NCBI GenBank assembly: GCA_035275065.1
Contig: DATENM010000065.1
Coordinates: 39,439 to 103,438, forward strand
Direction: 5' to 3'
Length of the DNA stretch: 64,000 nt
Source of the DNA: Blastocatellia bacterium
Lineage (GTDB): Bacteria; Acidobacteriota; Blastocatellia; UBA7656
Shown here: positions 9,320 through 17,102 of the stretch, one piece after another
Layout of the letters: every line of letters starts with the position of its first letter
How positions within the stretch are numbered: the first letter of the stretch is position 1
Made by a program: the position numbers and the translations under genes
Notes under the pieces: model-generated
What the model was told of the DNA's origin: nothing
The model's input: only the letters and a program-made list of their open reading frames with translations
The model's database searches: none

Positions 9320-9880
9320 TTACACGGTCATCACTTCTTTTTCTTTATGCTCCGAGGCTTCGTTGATCCTGGCGATGTGCTGGTCGGTCAGCTTCTGCAC
9401 CTGATCGAGGGCGTCGCGTTCCTGGTCTTCGGAGATGCTCTTCTCTTTGAGCATCTTCTTGAGGTGGTCGTTGGCGTCGCGGCGGACGTTGCGGATGGCG
9501 GTGCGGTGTTCTTCGCTGATTTCGTGAACCACCTTGACCATCTGGCGGCGGCGCTCTTCGGTGAGCGGCGGGATCGGCACGCGGATCAGCTTGCCGTCAT
9601 TGGCGGGGTTCAGCCCCAGGTCGGAGGCGCGGATGGCCTTTTCAATCGGCCCGAGCTGCGTCGGGTCGAACGGCTGCACGGTGATGAGCGTCGGCTCGGG
9701 CGCGTGAATCGTCGCCACCTGATTGATCGGCATCTCTGTGCCGTAGTATTCAACGCGGACGTTGTCGAGCAGGCTCACCGCGGCGCGGCCTGTGCGCACG
9801 CTGGCGAGTTTTTTGCGCCCGTCCTCGACCGCCGAGTCCATGCGGCGGCGGGCATCGTTGATGATGTCTTTGATCTCCAT
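9320..9880 (-). CDS. frr: Ribosome recycling factor
   Basis: With EF-G it splits the post-termination ribosome so subunits can be reused. At 186 residues the length is standard. It shows the N-terminal MEIKDII...MDSAVEDG, the core SVRTGRA, VQPFDP and NPANDGKLIRVPIPPLTEERR, and C-terminal RDANDHLKKMLKEK. It is the last gene of the rplM-rpsI-rpsB-tsf-pyrH-frr run and is separated from pyrH by about 127 nt that hold repeat-based hairpins, so its expression may be partly uncoupled from the genes before it. Confidence 0.98.
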   Translation of the reverse strand: MEIKDIINDARRRMDSAVEDGRKKLASVRTGRAAVSLLDNVRVEYYGTEMPINQVATIHAPEPTLITVQPFDPTQLGPIEKAIRASDLGLNPANDGKLIRVPIPPLTEERRRQMVKVVHEISEEHRTAIRNVRRDANDHLKKMLKEKSISEDQERDALDQVQKLTDQHIARINEASEHKEKEVMTV

Positions 9881-9892
9881 GCAAGCCCCTCC

Positions 9893-10010
9893 CGATTTTG
9901 GATTTTCATGGCTTAGCGCTGCGCGCCGGCGATTTTGGATTTTAGATTATTCCCGGAACGATTGAAAAGCCGCGATGTGCTTTCAATCGAAAATCCAAAA
10001 TCCAAAATTA
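9893..10010. repeat. 7-nt-unit inverted repeat (GGATTTT / AAAATCC) between pyrH and frr
   Basis: GATTTTGGATTTT occurs at about 9896 and 9931 and its reverse complement AAAATCCAAAATCC near 9990-10008; the unit is 7 nt. A second, nested hairpin (GATTGAAA...TTTCAATC, 9960-9988) lies inside. No gene is present in this gap. Confidence 0.75.
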
Positions 10011-10775
10011 GGCTGATGCGCCGGATTCCCCGGCCAGGTCTTCCGGCAGCTCGTTGCGCACGACGGTGCCGATCTTCTCGCCGCAGACGACGCGGGCGAT
10101 GTTGCCTTCTTTATAAAGATTGAAGACATGGATGGGGATATTGCGCTGGCGCACCAAACTGATCGCCGACGTATCCATGACTTTCAAGTCGCGCTGAATC
10201 ACATCGAGGTAGGTCAGGTGATCGAACATGGTCGCGGTGGCGTCGGTGGCCGGGTCGGCGGTGTAGATGCCCTCGACTTTGGTGGCTTTCAAAATGGCGT
10301 CGGCGCGAATCTCCAAGGCGCGCAGCGCCGCCGCCGAGTCGGTCGTGAAATAGGGATTGCCGGTGCCTGCGGCAAAGATGACCAGGCGGCCTTTCTCGAC
10401 GTGACGGATGGCGCGGCGGCGGATGAACGGCTCGGCGATCTTGTTCATTTCGAGCGCTGACATTACGCGTGTAAAGGCGCCCTGCTTTTCAAGCGCGTCC
10501 TGCAAGGCGAGCGCGTTGATCGCCGTCGCCAACATGCCCATGTAATCGGCAGAGGCGCGATCCATGCCCTTGGCCGAGAGCGCCACGCCGCGGAAGATGT
10601 TGCCGCCGCCGACGACGATAGCGATCTCGACGCCGAGGTCGTGAATCCCTTTGATCTCTTTGGCGATGCGGGTAATCGTCGTCGGGTCGATGCCAAAGCC
10701 CTGGTCGCCCATCAGGGCTTCGCCCGAAAGCTTCAGGAGGATGCGCTTATAGACCGCCTTGCGTTCTGATGCCAT
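10008..10775 (-). CDS. pyrH: UMP kinase
   Basis: Phosphorylates UMP to UDP for pyrimidine nucleotide synthesis; hexameric in bacteria and of the amino-acid-kinase fold. 255 residues with RILLKLSGEAL (phosphate binding), VVGGGNIFRG, the DxMGMLAT region, GTGNPYFTTDSAAALRA and the KATKVEGIYTADP segment that contacts nucleotide. It lies between tsf and frr as in many bacteria. A T-tailed hairpin directly upstream would stop most transcription coming from tsf, so pyrH either depends on read-through or has its own promoter. The last codons run into a repeat. Confidence 0.98.
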   Translation of the reverse strand: MASERKAVYKRILLKLSGEALMGDQGFGIDPTTITRIAKEIKGIHDLGVEIAIVVGGGNIFRGVALSAKGMDRASADYMGMLATAINALALQDALEKQGAFTRVMSALEMNKIAEPFIRRRAIRHVEKGRLVIFAAGTGNPYFTTDSAAALRALEIRADAILKATKVEGIYTADPATDATATMFDHLTYLDVIQRDLKVMDTSAISLVRQRNIPIHVFNLYKEGNIARVVCGEKIGTVVRNELPEDLAGESGASA

Positions 10776-10812
10776 AGTACACCGTCGAACCGTTAACCCA
10801 TCTTCCGCCCAA

Positions 10813-10846
10813 CAAAAAAGCCTCTCTTGACGAGAGGCTTTTTTGC
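10813..10846 (-). terminator. Intrinsic terminator between tsf and pyrH
   Basis: Stem GCCTCTC / GAGAGGC with a 5-nt loop, flanked by A6 and T6, so it can work in both directions. On the minus strand it follows the tsf stop by only a few bases. Confidence 0.88.
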
Positions 10847-10849
10847 CGT

Positions 10850-11521
10850 TTACTGATTGCCGAGCAGTTCCTGTACCTCTGCACCGAGGTCGGCGCTACG
10901 TTTCTCTAACCCCTCGCCCATCTTGAAGCGCGTGAAGCGGCGCACCTTGACGTTCTCGCCGGTCTTGCCTGTCATGGTCGTGACCAGCTGGCCGATGGTG
11001 ATGTTTTGATCCTTAACGAATGGCTGCTCCATCAGCACGACTTCTTGATAGTACTTGTTGAGGCGGCCCTCGACGATCTTATCCAGCACCTGCTGCGGCT
11101 TGTTGGCGTTCTTCGGATCTTGCTTCGCCTGATCCAGAGCGATCTCGCGCTCCTTGTCCAGCACTTCCGCCGGCACTTCGTCTTTGGTGACGTAGCGCGG
11201 CTCGCTGGCGGCGATGTGCATGGCCAGGTCATGAACGAAGCCGCGGAAATCGTCAGTGCGCGCCACGAAATCGGACTCGCAGTTGACTTCGACGATCACG
11301 CCGATCTTGCCGCCGGCGTGGATGTAAGCATCAACCAGGCCCTCGGCGGTGATGCGGCCCGATTTCTTGGCCGCCGTCGCCTGACCGCGCTTGCGGAGGA
11401 TTTCGATGGCTTTCTCTTCGTCGCCGGCCGATTCATTGAGCGCCGCTTTGCATTCCATCATGCCGGCGCCGGTCTTCTCTCTGAGTGCTTTAATTGCTGA
11501 TGCTGAAATTGCGTTTGACAT
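10850..11521 (-). CDS. tsf: Elongation factor Ts
   Basis: Nucleotide exchange factor that reloads EF-Tu with GTP. 223 residues: the N-terminal UBA-like domain (ALREKTGAGMMECKAAL), the core contact motif VNCESDFVARTDDF, and a C-terminal dimerisation subdomain. It is a short-form EF-Ts, as in many non-proteobacteria. It follows rpsB, the near-universal arrangement. A GAGGAG ribosome-binding site precedes the ATG. A terminator hairpin sits right behind the stop codon. Confidence 0.98.
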   Translation of the reverse strand: MSNAISASAIKALREKTGAGMMECKAALNESAGDEEKAIEILRKRGQATAAKKSGRITAEGLVDAYIHAGGKIGVIVEVNCESDFVARTDDFRGFVHDLAMHIAASEPRYVTKDEVPAEVLDKEREIALDQAKQDPKNANKPQQVLDKIVEGRLNKYYQEVVLMEQPFVKDQNITIGQLVTTMTGKTGENVKVRRFTRFKMGEGLEKRSADLGAEVQELLGNQ

Positions 11522-11580
11522 TACGACCTGGTTCTCCTCTTCGATAATAAAAAACCGACGCGGAAACAGGGCGATGAAGA

Positions 11581-11620
11581 GACGCGGCGACAGACTGATT
11601 AATCTATCTGTCGCCGCGTC
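11581..11620. repeat. 14-bp inverted repeat between rpsB and tsf
   Basis: GACGCGGCGACAGA (11581-11594) and its exact reverse complement (11607-11620) form a GC-rich stem with a 12-nt AT-rich loop. Further CGCCGCGT units continue to about 11645. No T-tract is present. Confidence 0.75.
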
Positions 11621-11653
11621 GCCGCGTCTCCGTGTCGCCGCGTCGTGTCCGCC

Positions 11654-12817
11654 TTACTCAGCGGTTTCGGCTTTGCCGGCGGCCTTGTCAGCCGGGAATT
11701 GCGCGCCGGGCTCGCGGTCAGCAGCCGCCGGCGCTTCTTCGCGGGCAAAGGCGCCCGGCACCGGCTCGGCTGCCGGAACGGTCGCGGCAGGCACGCTCTC
11801 TTTTTCGGCGGTGAACGATTCGTGATGGCCGCGATGACCGGGCTGCGACATCTGCACGTCGTTCTGGGTTACGGTAGCAGCGACCTGGGCCCCTGAAGGC
11901 GCCGCCGCGCCGGTCTGCGGAGGCACAGGCGATGCCGCTTCAGGCATGGCCGGCGCTCCAGGCGGCACATAGGTCGTGCGGCGTCCGCCGCGCCGGTCGC
12001 CACGTCCGCGCCCGCGCCCGCGGTCGCCGCGGTCGCCGCGCTCACCGCGCTCGGGCCGCTCGCCACGCGGCGCGGCTTCGGCGCCGTCGCCGGCGCTGCT
12101 CTCGGCCTGGCCTTCATCCGCCGCGCCTTCCTTGAGCATCTGCTGGCCTTCGACGATGGCGTCGGCCATCTTCGCGGCGAACAAGCGCACGGCGCGCAAC
12201 GCGTCGTCGTTGCCGGGGACGACATAATCGATGCCGTCGGGGTTGCAGTTGGTGTCAACGATGGCGACGGTCGTGATGCCGAGCTTGTTGGCTTCGTGGA
12301 CGGCGATCTCTTCCTTGTTCGAGTCGATGATGAAGATAACGTCCGGCAGGTGGCGCATGTCGCGGATGCCCGCGAGGTTCTTTTCCAGCGCCGCATGCTC
12401 GCGGTCGAGCTGCAAGCGCTCTTTCTTGGTGAGCGCGTCGAAGCGCCCGTCGGTGCGCATGGCCTCGATGTCCTTCATCTTCTGAATGGACTTCTGCACC
12501 GTCTGGAAGTTGGTGAGCAGGCCGCCGAGCCAGCGCTGATTGACGTAGAACTGGTTGCAGCGCTTCGCCTCTTCGGCGACGGCGTCCTGGGCCTGGCGCT
12601 TGGTGCCGACGAACAGGAAACTGCGGCCATCCATAGCCGCCTGGGTGACGAATTTCACAGCCTCTTTGAAGAGTCGCTGGGTCTTCTGAAGGTCAATGAT
12701 GTAAATGCCGTTGCGTTCGCCGAAGATGTATTCCTTCATCTTCGGATTCCACCGCCTGACCTGATGCCCGAAGTGGACGCCAGCTTCAAGCAGCTCCTTC
12801 ATCGTTACAGTAGCCAA
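11654..12817 (-). CDS. rpsB: 30S ribosomal protein S2 with long RG-rich C-terminal extension
   Basis: S2 binds late to the 30S subunit and is needed for S1 recruitment. Residues 1 to about 228 are a standard S2 (MKELLEAGVHFGHQ, RNGIYIIDLQKT, FVGTKRQAQD, QRWLGGLLTN, IAVHEANKLGI, PGNDDALRA). About 155 extra residues follow, first acidic, then GERGDRGDRGRGRG (about 245-275), then Ala/Pro/Glu-rich and disordered. The start is TTG 12817: AGGAGG lies 5 nt upstream and MATVTMKELL is the family N-terminus. The ATG five codons later is too far from the ribosome-binding site. The extension is unlike the compact 230-260-residue S2 of most bacteria; RG-rich tails usually bind RNA. Confidence 0.95.
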   Translation of the reverse strand: MATVTMKELLEAGVHFGHQVRRWNPKMKEYIFGERNGIYIIDLQKTQRLFKEAVKFVTQAAMDGRSFLFVGTKRQAQDAVAEEAKRCNQFYVNQRWLGGLLTNFQTVQKSIQKMKDIEAMRTDGRFDALTKKERLQLDREHAALEKNLAGIRDMRHLPDVIFIIDSNKEEIAVHEANKLGITTVAIVDTNCNPDGIDYVVPGNDDALRAVRLFAAKMADAIVEGQQMLKEGAADEGQAESSAGDGAEAAPRGERPERGERGDRGDRGRGRGRGDRRGGRRTTYVPPGAPAMPEAASPVPPQTGAAAPSGAQVAATVTQNDVQMSQPGHRGHHESFTAEKESVPAATVPAAEPVPGAFAREEAPAAADREPGAQFPADKAAGKAETAE

Positions 12818-12912
12818 TCGATCCTCCTACTCGTTGAATTGGTTTATGTGCTCGCCGGCCCGCGGTTCCAATTGTCCTGCTGGAACAACCAATCGCCTGG
12901 GCCGACAATGGG

Positions 12913-12999
12913 ATTGCGGATTGCGGATTGCGGATTGCGGATTGGTAGATTCGGGAACCTCGTTCCAAAATCCGCAATCCGCAATCCGCAATCCGCAAT
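12913..12999. repeat. 7-nt-unit inverted repeat (GGATTGC) between rpsI and rpsB
   Basis: Left arm 12913-12943 is over four copies of ATTGCGG; right arm 12969-12999 is its exact 31-nt reverse complement; the loop is 25 nt. It would form a very stable hairpin in the leader of rpsB, upstream of its Shine-Dalgarno sequence. Confidence 0.92.
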
Positions 13000-13003
13000 C
13001 GCG

Positions 13004-13399
13004 TTAGCGTTTCGAGAACTGGAAGCGCTTGCGCGCGCCCTTCTGGCCGTACTTCTTACGCTCTTTGGCGCGCGGGTCGCGGGTGACGAAGCCGGCGCGC
13101 TTCAAGCGCGTGCGAAATTCGGGATTGAATTCGACCAGCGCCCGCGTCACGCCGTGGCGCACGGCGCCTGCCTGACCGGCTTTGCCGCCGCCATCGACAT
13201 TCACCAGAATGTCGAACTTGCCGGCGGTGTCTGTCAGATGCAATGGCTGGCGAATCACCATGCGATGCACTTCGTTATCGAAATACTCTTCGAGCTTGCG
13301 CTTGTTGACAATAATTTCGCCGGTGCCGGGCTTGATGAAGACGCGCGCCGTGGCGCTCTTGCGGCGGCCCGTTCCGTAGTTTTGAATCGTCTCTGCCAC
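13004..13399 (-). CDS. rpsI: 30S ribosomal protein S9
   Basis: 131 residues, standard length. It shows the family start (YGTGRRKSATARVF), VNVDGGGKAGQAGAVRHGV and the basic C-terminal tail ending KRFQFSKR that reaches the P-site tRNA. The start codon is GTG. It follows rplM by 41 nt, the conserved L13-S9 pair. The downstream heptad hairpin begins almost at its stop codon. Confidence 0.97.
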   Translation of the reverse strand: MAETIQNYGTGRRKSATARVFIKPGTGEIIVNKRKLEEYFDNEVHRMVIRQPLHLTDTAGKFDILVNVDGGGKAGQAGAVRHGVTRALVEFNPEFRTRLKRAGFVTRDPRAKERKKYGQKGARKRFQFSKR

Positions 13400-13440
13400 T
13401 ATCGAATCTCCTTCAACTCATGCGGGATGGCCGCAATGAC

Positions 13441-13881
13441 TTATCGCTTGACCTCGAACGTCTCGGGCTGCTGCGCCTGATGCGGGTGATCTGTGCCGAC
13501 ATAGACCTTGAGCTTCTTGCCCATCTTGCGGCCGAGCTTATTCTTCGGCAACATGCCGCGAATCGCCGACTCAAGGATGCGCGTCGGGTGCTGCTGCAAT
13601 TGCTTTTGCGCGGTGATCTCTTTGAGGCCGCCGGGCCAGCCGGTGTGATGGCGATAGACTTTGTCCTTCCACTTGTTGCCGGTGAAGACGACCTTCTCGG
13701 CATTGATGACGACGACATGGTCGCCAACATCAATGTAAGGCGTATAGGTAGGTTTATTCTTGCCCATCAATATGCGAGCGGCTTCGGTTGCCAGCCGGCC
13801 CACAGTCTTGCCATTGGCGTCGATGATGAACCACTTGCGGCTTTGCTCAAGATTCTTGCCGCTCGGGACGAATGTACTCAT
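13441..13881 (-). CDS. rplM: 50S ribosomal protein L13
   Basis: 146 residues, an early assembly protein of the 50S subunit. Clear signatures: KWFIIDANGKTVGRLA, LMGKNKPTYTPYIDVGDHVVVINAE, YRHHTGWPGGLKE and VYVGTDHPHQAQQPE. The ATG at 13881 is preceded by GGAG at normal spacing; an in-frame start five codons earlier would remove the ribosome-binding site. It is the first gene of the translation operon, so its promoter should lie in 13882-14069, but no convincing -35/-10 pair was identified there. Confidence 0.97.
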   Translation of the reverse strand: MSTFVPSGKNLEQSRKWFIIDANGKTVGRLATEAARILMGKNKPTYTPYIDVGDHVVVINAEKVVFTGNKWKDKVYRHHTGWPGGLKEITAQKQLQQHPTRILESAIRGMLPKNKLGRKMGKKLKVYVGTDHPHQAQQPETFEVKR

Positions 13882-14069
13882 GGTGCGAATCTCCAAATTT
13901 AGCGTAAAGAAGACGAACAGATAGGATACGAAATGGCCTTTGCATTGTCAAGTTAGCCGTTCGCCTCTGTTTTGGCTCAATGAATTGGCCGACCGGCCCG
14001 CCGCCATCAGGTCGCCGAAACCGGTTGAACCCTCATCAAGGGGAAAGCTCGCGCCTCGCTCCCCCTCTC

Positions 14070-16751
14070 TTAAAAGTAAGCGATGCGGCGCGTCGGCGGC
14101 GGTTCGCCGAGGCGCGCAACGCGGATACGCGCATCAACGACCTTCGCGCCCTGTTCCAGCACTTTCACAGGGTTAGCATCCATCTCGTGAATCTGCGGGC
14201 AGATTTCGAGCAACACCGAAACGCGCAGAATCAACTCTCTCAGCGCCGCTTCATCCGCCGCCTTCGCGCCGCGCCAGCCGCGCAGCAAGGCCGTGCCTCG
14301 CACTGTGTCAAGCATCTCTTGAACGTCTGCGTCGGTTAGCGGGTTGATGCGAAACGCCATATCATTCAGCAGTTCGACCAGGATGCCGCCGCTGCCGTAC
14401 GCCACCAGAGGGCCGAAGGTCGGGTCGAGCGTCGCGCCGACGACGACTTCGACGCCGCCCGTAACCATCTCCTGCACCACCATCCCTGACAGCTCTTCGC
14501 CGAGCCGCCCGCGCATCTCTTCAGCCGCCGCGCGCACCATTCGCTCATTCGCCAGATTCAAGCGCACGCCGCCGACTTCCGTCTTGTGCAGGATGCGCGG
14601 GCCGACGGCCTTCAAGACGACCGGGTAGCCGATGGCTCGCGCCGCCTTCGCCGCTTCGTCCGTTTTCGTGACCAACCGCGATTGCGCCATGCTGACGCCG
14701 ACAGCATTGAATAAATCATGTAACTCGACGGGACTCAGCCAGCCGTCGCCGCGTTCGAGCGCCTGCTCGACGACGCGGTGGGCATCGTCAACGCGGATGT
14801 TGTCGAACAGCGGCAGCGCGCCCGCGGGCTGTTGCCGCCATTCGCCGTAGGTCGTCACTTTCGCCAGAGCCTTGGCCGCCGCTTCGGGAAAAGCGTAGCT
14901 CGGAATGCTGGCGAGTATGGCAGGCGCGCCCTTGGCCGACATGAAATTGGCAATGACCGGCTTGCCGCTGGCCTGTTGAGCGCCTTCGACGATGGCCGCC
15001 GCTACGGCTTCGGCCTGTGTGAGCAGGGGCGGGATGAAGACGACGATCAGCGCGTCTACGCGCTCGTCCGCGAGCAGCGCGCGCATGGCCCGCTCGTACT
15101 GCTCGGCGGTCGCCGAGGCGATCATGTCTACAGGATTAGCAACGCTTGCCGCCGGCGGCAGGAAGCTACGTAGCTCGGCCACCGTCGCGTCCGTCAGCGT
15201 CGGCAGTTCCAGCCCATTGGATTCGCAGGCGTCGGCGGCGAGGATTCCCGGCCCCCCGGCATTTGTAAGGATGGCTACACGACGCCCGGCGGGCACAGGC
15301 TGGTGCGCCAACAGGTTGGCGACATCGAACAGCTCTTCGAGGGTATCCGTGCGAATGATGCCGGCCTGGCGGAAGAGCGCGTCGGCGGCGCGGTCGGTAG
15401 AGGCGAGTGCTCCGGTGTGCGACGAGGCGGCGCGCTGGCCCGCCTGCGAGCGCCCGGACTTCACCACGGCGATAGGCTTGTCGCGGGCGATGCGCTTGGC
15501 GATGCGCCCGAAGTTGCGCGGATTGCCGAACGATTCGAGGTAGAGCAGGATGACGTCCGTGCGCGGGTCTTCGGCCCAGTATTGAATCAAATCGTTGCCC
15601 GACACATCCGCCTTATTGCCGACCGAAACGAAAGTCGAGATGCCGATGTTGAGGTCGCGCGCGTAATCGAGAATGGCCAGGCCGAGCGCGCCACTCTGCG
15701 TTGACATCGCGACGCGGCCTGCCGGCGGGTAGACCGGCGAGAAGGTCGCGTTGAGCGTGACTTCGGGGTCTGTGTTGATGATGCCCATGCAGTTCGGGCC
15801 GATCAAACGGATGCCGGCGCCGCGAACTTTTTCGAGGATAGCGGCTTCGCGGGCGCGGCCTTCGCCGCCGGTTTCGCCGAAGCCTGCGCTGATGATGACC
15901 ATGCCGCGCACGCCTTTGCTGATGCAATCGTCAACCGCCGCTTCAACGCGCGCCGCCGGCACGACGATGATGGCCAGATCAACGTCATCCGCAATCTCTG
16001 TGATGCGCGCATAAGCCCGCGCCGAGCCGACGACGCGGGCCTGCTCGTTCACCGGATAGACGACGCCTTGAAAGCCGGCGCTCACGAGGTTGTGAAAGAC
16101 TTCGGCGCCGATCTGGCCGCGCCGCCGACCGGCACCGATGACCGCCACCGACTTCGGCTCGAAGAAAACCTTCATCGATGCAGAGGCCGCCGCCTGCCCG
16201 CGCCGCGCCAGCTTCTCTTCAAGCTCCGGCGTCGCCGCGATGGAAAAAGTAACGTAGAACACACCGCCGTCGAGCCGCCGCTCGACCCGGAAGCCGGTGT
16301 TGAGAAAAACGTCCATCATCTTGCGGTTGTCGCCGAGGACGTACGCCTCGAAGGTCTTGACGCGATTCTCGCGGGCGATCACCGCGAGCCGTTCGAGCAT
16401 GCGCGTGGCGATGCCGCGCCCTTGCAGCGCGTCTTCGGTGAGAAAGGCGACTTCGGCGCGGTCGTCCGCTTCGTGATCGCGGTAGTAGCGGGCGACGGCG
16501 ACGATGCGGCCCGCGTGTTCGCCGACCAGCGCGAAGGTGTCGTTGTAATCCACGGCGCAAAGCTCGATGGCCTTCTCGCGGGTCAGTTCAGGCAGCGGGC
16601 TGAAGAATCGGAAGTAGACGCTGCGCGGCGACAGCCGCAGATGAAAGGCGATCAGTCCGTCCACGTCATCTGGACGGATGGGGCGCAGGCGCAACGTCGA
16701 GCCATCGCGAAGCAAGGTGTCGGACTCGTAGCGTGCAGGATAATGACTCAT
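14070..16751 (-). CDS. GNAT acetyltransferase fused to NDP-forming acyl-CoA synthetase (Pat-like)
   Basis: 893 residues. The N-terminal ~170 form a GNAT domain (VAFLTEDALQGRGIATRML is the acetyl-CoA pyrophosphate loop). Residues ~190-640 form the CoA-binding and ligase domains of ADP-forming acetyl-CoA synthetase (SVAVIGAGRRRGQIG, GPNCMGIIN, SQSGALG, SSHTGALAS with the phosphohistidine-type His). The rest is an ATP-grasp beta domain (GYPVVLKAVGPRILHKTEVGGV). In E. coli PatZ the GNAT domain is C-terminal; here it is N-terminal. Such proteins acetylate lysines, classically the catalytic Lys of acetyl-CoA synthetase; an acs gene lies at 41922. Whether the synthetase part is active is unknown. 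A TATAAT box lies on this strand at 16802-16807. Confidence 0.88.
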   Translation of the reverse strand: MSHYPARYESDTLLRDGSTLRLRPIRPDDVDGLIAFHLRLSPRSVYFRFFSPLPELTREKAIELCAVDYNDTFALVGEHAGRIVAVARYYRDHEADDRAEVAFLTEDALQGRGIATRMLERLAVIARENRVKTFEAYVLGDNRKMMDVFLNTGFRVERRLDGGVFYVTFSIAATPELEEKLARRGQAAASASMKVFFEPKSVAVIGAGRRRGQIGAEVFHNLVSAGFQGVVYPVNEQARVVGSARAYARITEIADDVDLAIIVVPAARVEAAVDDCISKGVRGMVIISAGFGETGGEGRAREAAILEKVRGAGIRLIGPNCMGIINTDPEVTLNATFSPVYPPAGRVAMSTQSGALGLAILDYARDLNIGISTFVSVGNKADVSGNDLIQYWAEDPRTDVILLYLESFGNPRNFGRIAKRIARDKPIAVVKSGRSQAGQRAASSHTGALASTDRAADALFRQAGIIRTDTLEELFDVANLLAHQPVPAGRRVAILTNAGGPGILAADACESNGLELPTLTDATVAELRSFLPPAASVANPVDMIASATAEQYERAMRALLADERVDALIVVFIPPLLTQAEAVAAAIVEGAQQASGKPVIANFMSAKGAPAILASIPSYAFPEAAAKALAKVTTYGEWRQQPAGALPLFDNIRVDDAHRVVEQALERGDGWLSPVELHDLFNAVGVSMAQSRLVTKTDEAAKAARAIGYPVVLKAVGPRILHKTEVGGVRLNLANERMVRAAAEEMRGRLGEELSGMVVQEMVTGGVEVVVGATLDPTFGPLVAYGSGGILVELLNDMAFRINPLTDADVQEMLDTVRGTALLRGWRGAKAADEAALRELILRVSVLLEICPQIHEMDANPVKVLEQGAKVVDARIRVARLGEPPPTRRIAYF

Positions 16752-17044
16752 GCAGGGTCTCCAGAAAAGGGTGATAGTCCAGCGGTATGATTTCTACATG
16801 ATTATACGGCGAAACGGCGGGCGAATGAATCGTTATTCGGCGCGCAGCAGCCTGGGAGCGCGGGCAGCAAGGGACATTCAGTTTTGCGAAACAGGGAAGA
16901 AAGAAAAACACAGAGGCACAGAGGTATGGAGACACGGAGAAAACACGGCGGCTCCTCTGTGTTCCCTCCGTGCCTCCGTGCCTCCGTGTTTAACTCATCT
17001 TTATGAATGTCGAGAACTGAATGGCTCTGCGGGCAGGAAAGAAA
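16752..17044. repeat. Gene-free gap with imperfect CACAGAGG / CCTCCGTG inverted repeat
   Basis: The 351-nt gap (16752-17102) holds no gene. From about 16912 the units ACACAGAGG and CACGGAG recur, and CCTCCGTG is repeated three times at about 16968-16991 as an imperfect reverse complement. The rest is featureless apart from the -10 box of the upstream Pat-like gene. Confidence 0.6.
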
Positions 17045-17077
17045 ACGGCGCGGTGACCTGTCGCGTCACCGCGCCGT
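17045..17077 (-). terminator. Intrinsic terminator of the anti-sigma gene
   Basis: A 13-bp perfect GC-rich stem (17045-17057 with 17065-17077), 7-nt loop, followed on the minus strand by TTTTCTTT. It lies 26 nt past the anti-sigma stop codon. Confidence 0.88.
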
Positions 17078-17102
17078 GGATTGCTAACCTAAAGCGATTG
17101 GC

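Noticed and set aside
12913..12999. GGATTGC repeats as a CRISPR array
   Set aside because: The units are 7 nt, contiguous and mirrored, with no spacers and no cas genes in the window.
12296..13480. Plus-strand frame of 394 codons across rpsB, rpsI and their gap
   Set aside because: It runs opposite two ribosomal protein genes and through a repeat; no independent support.
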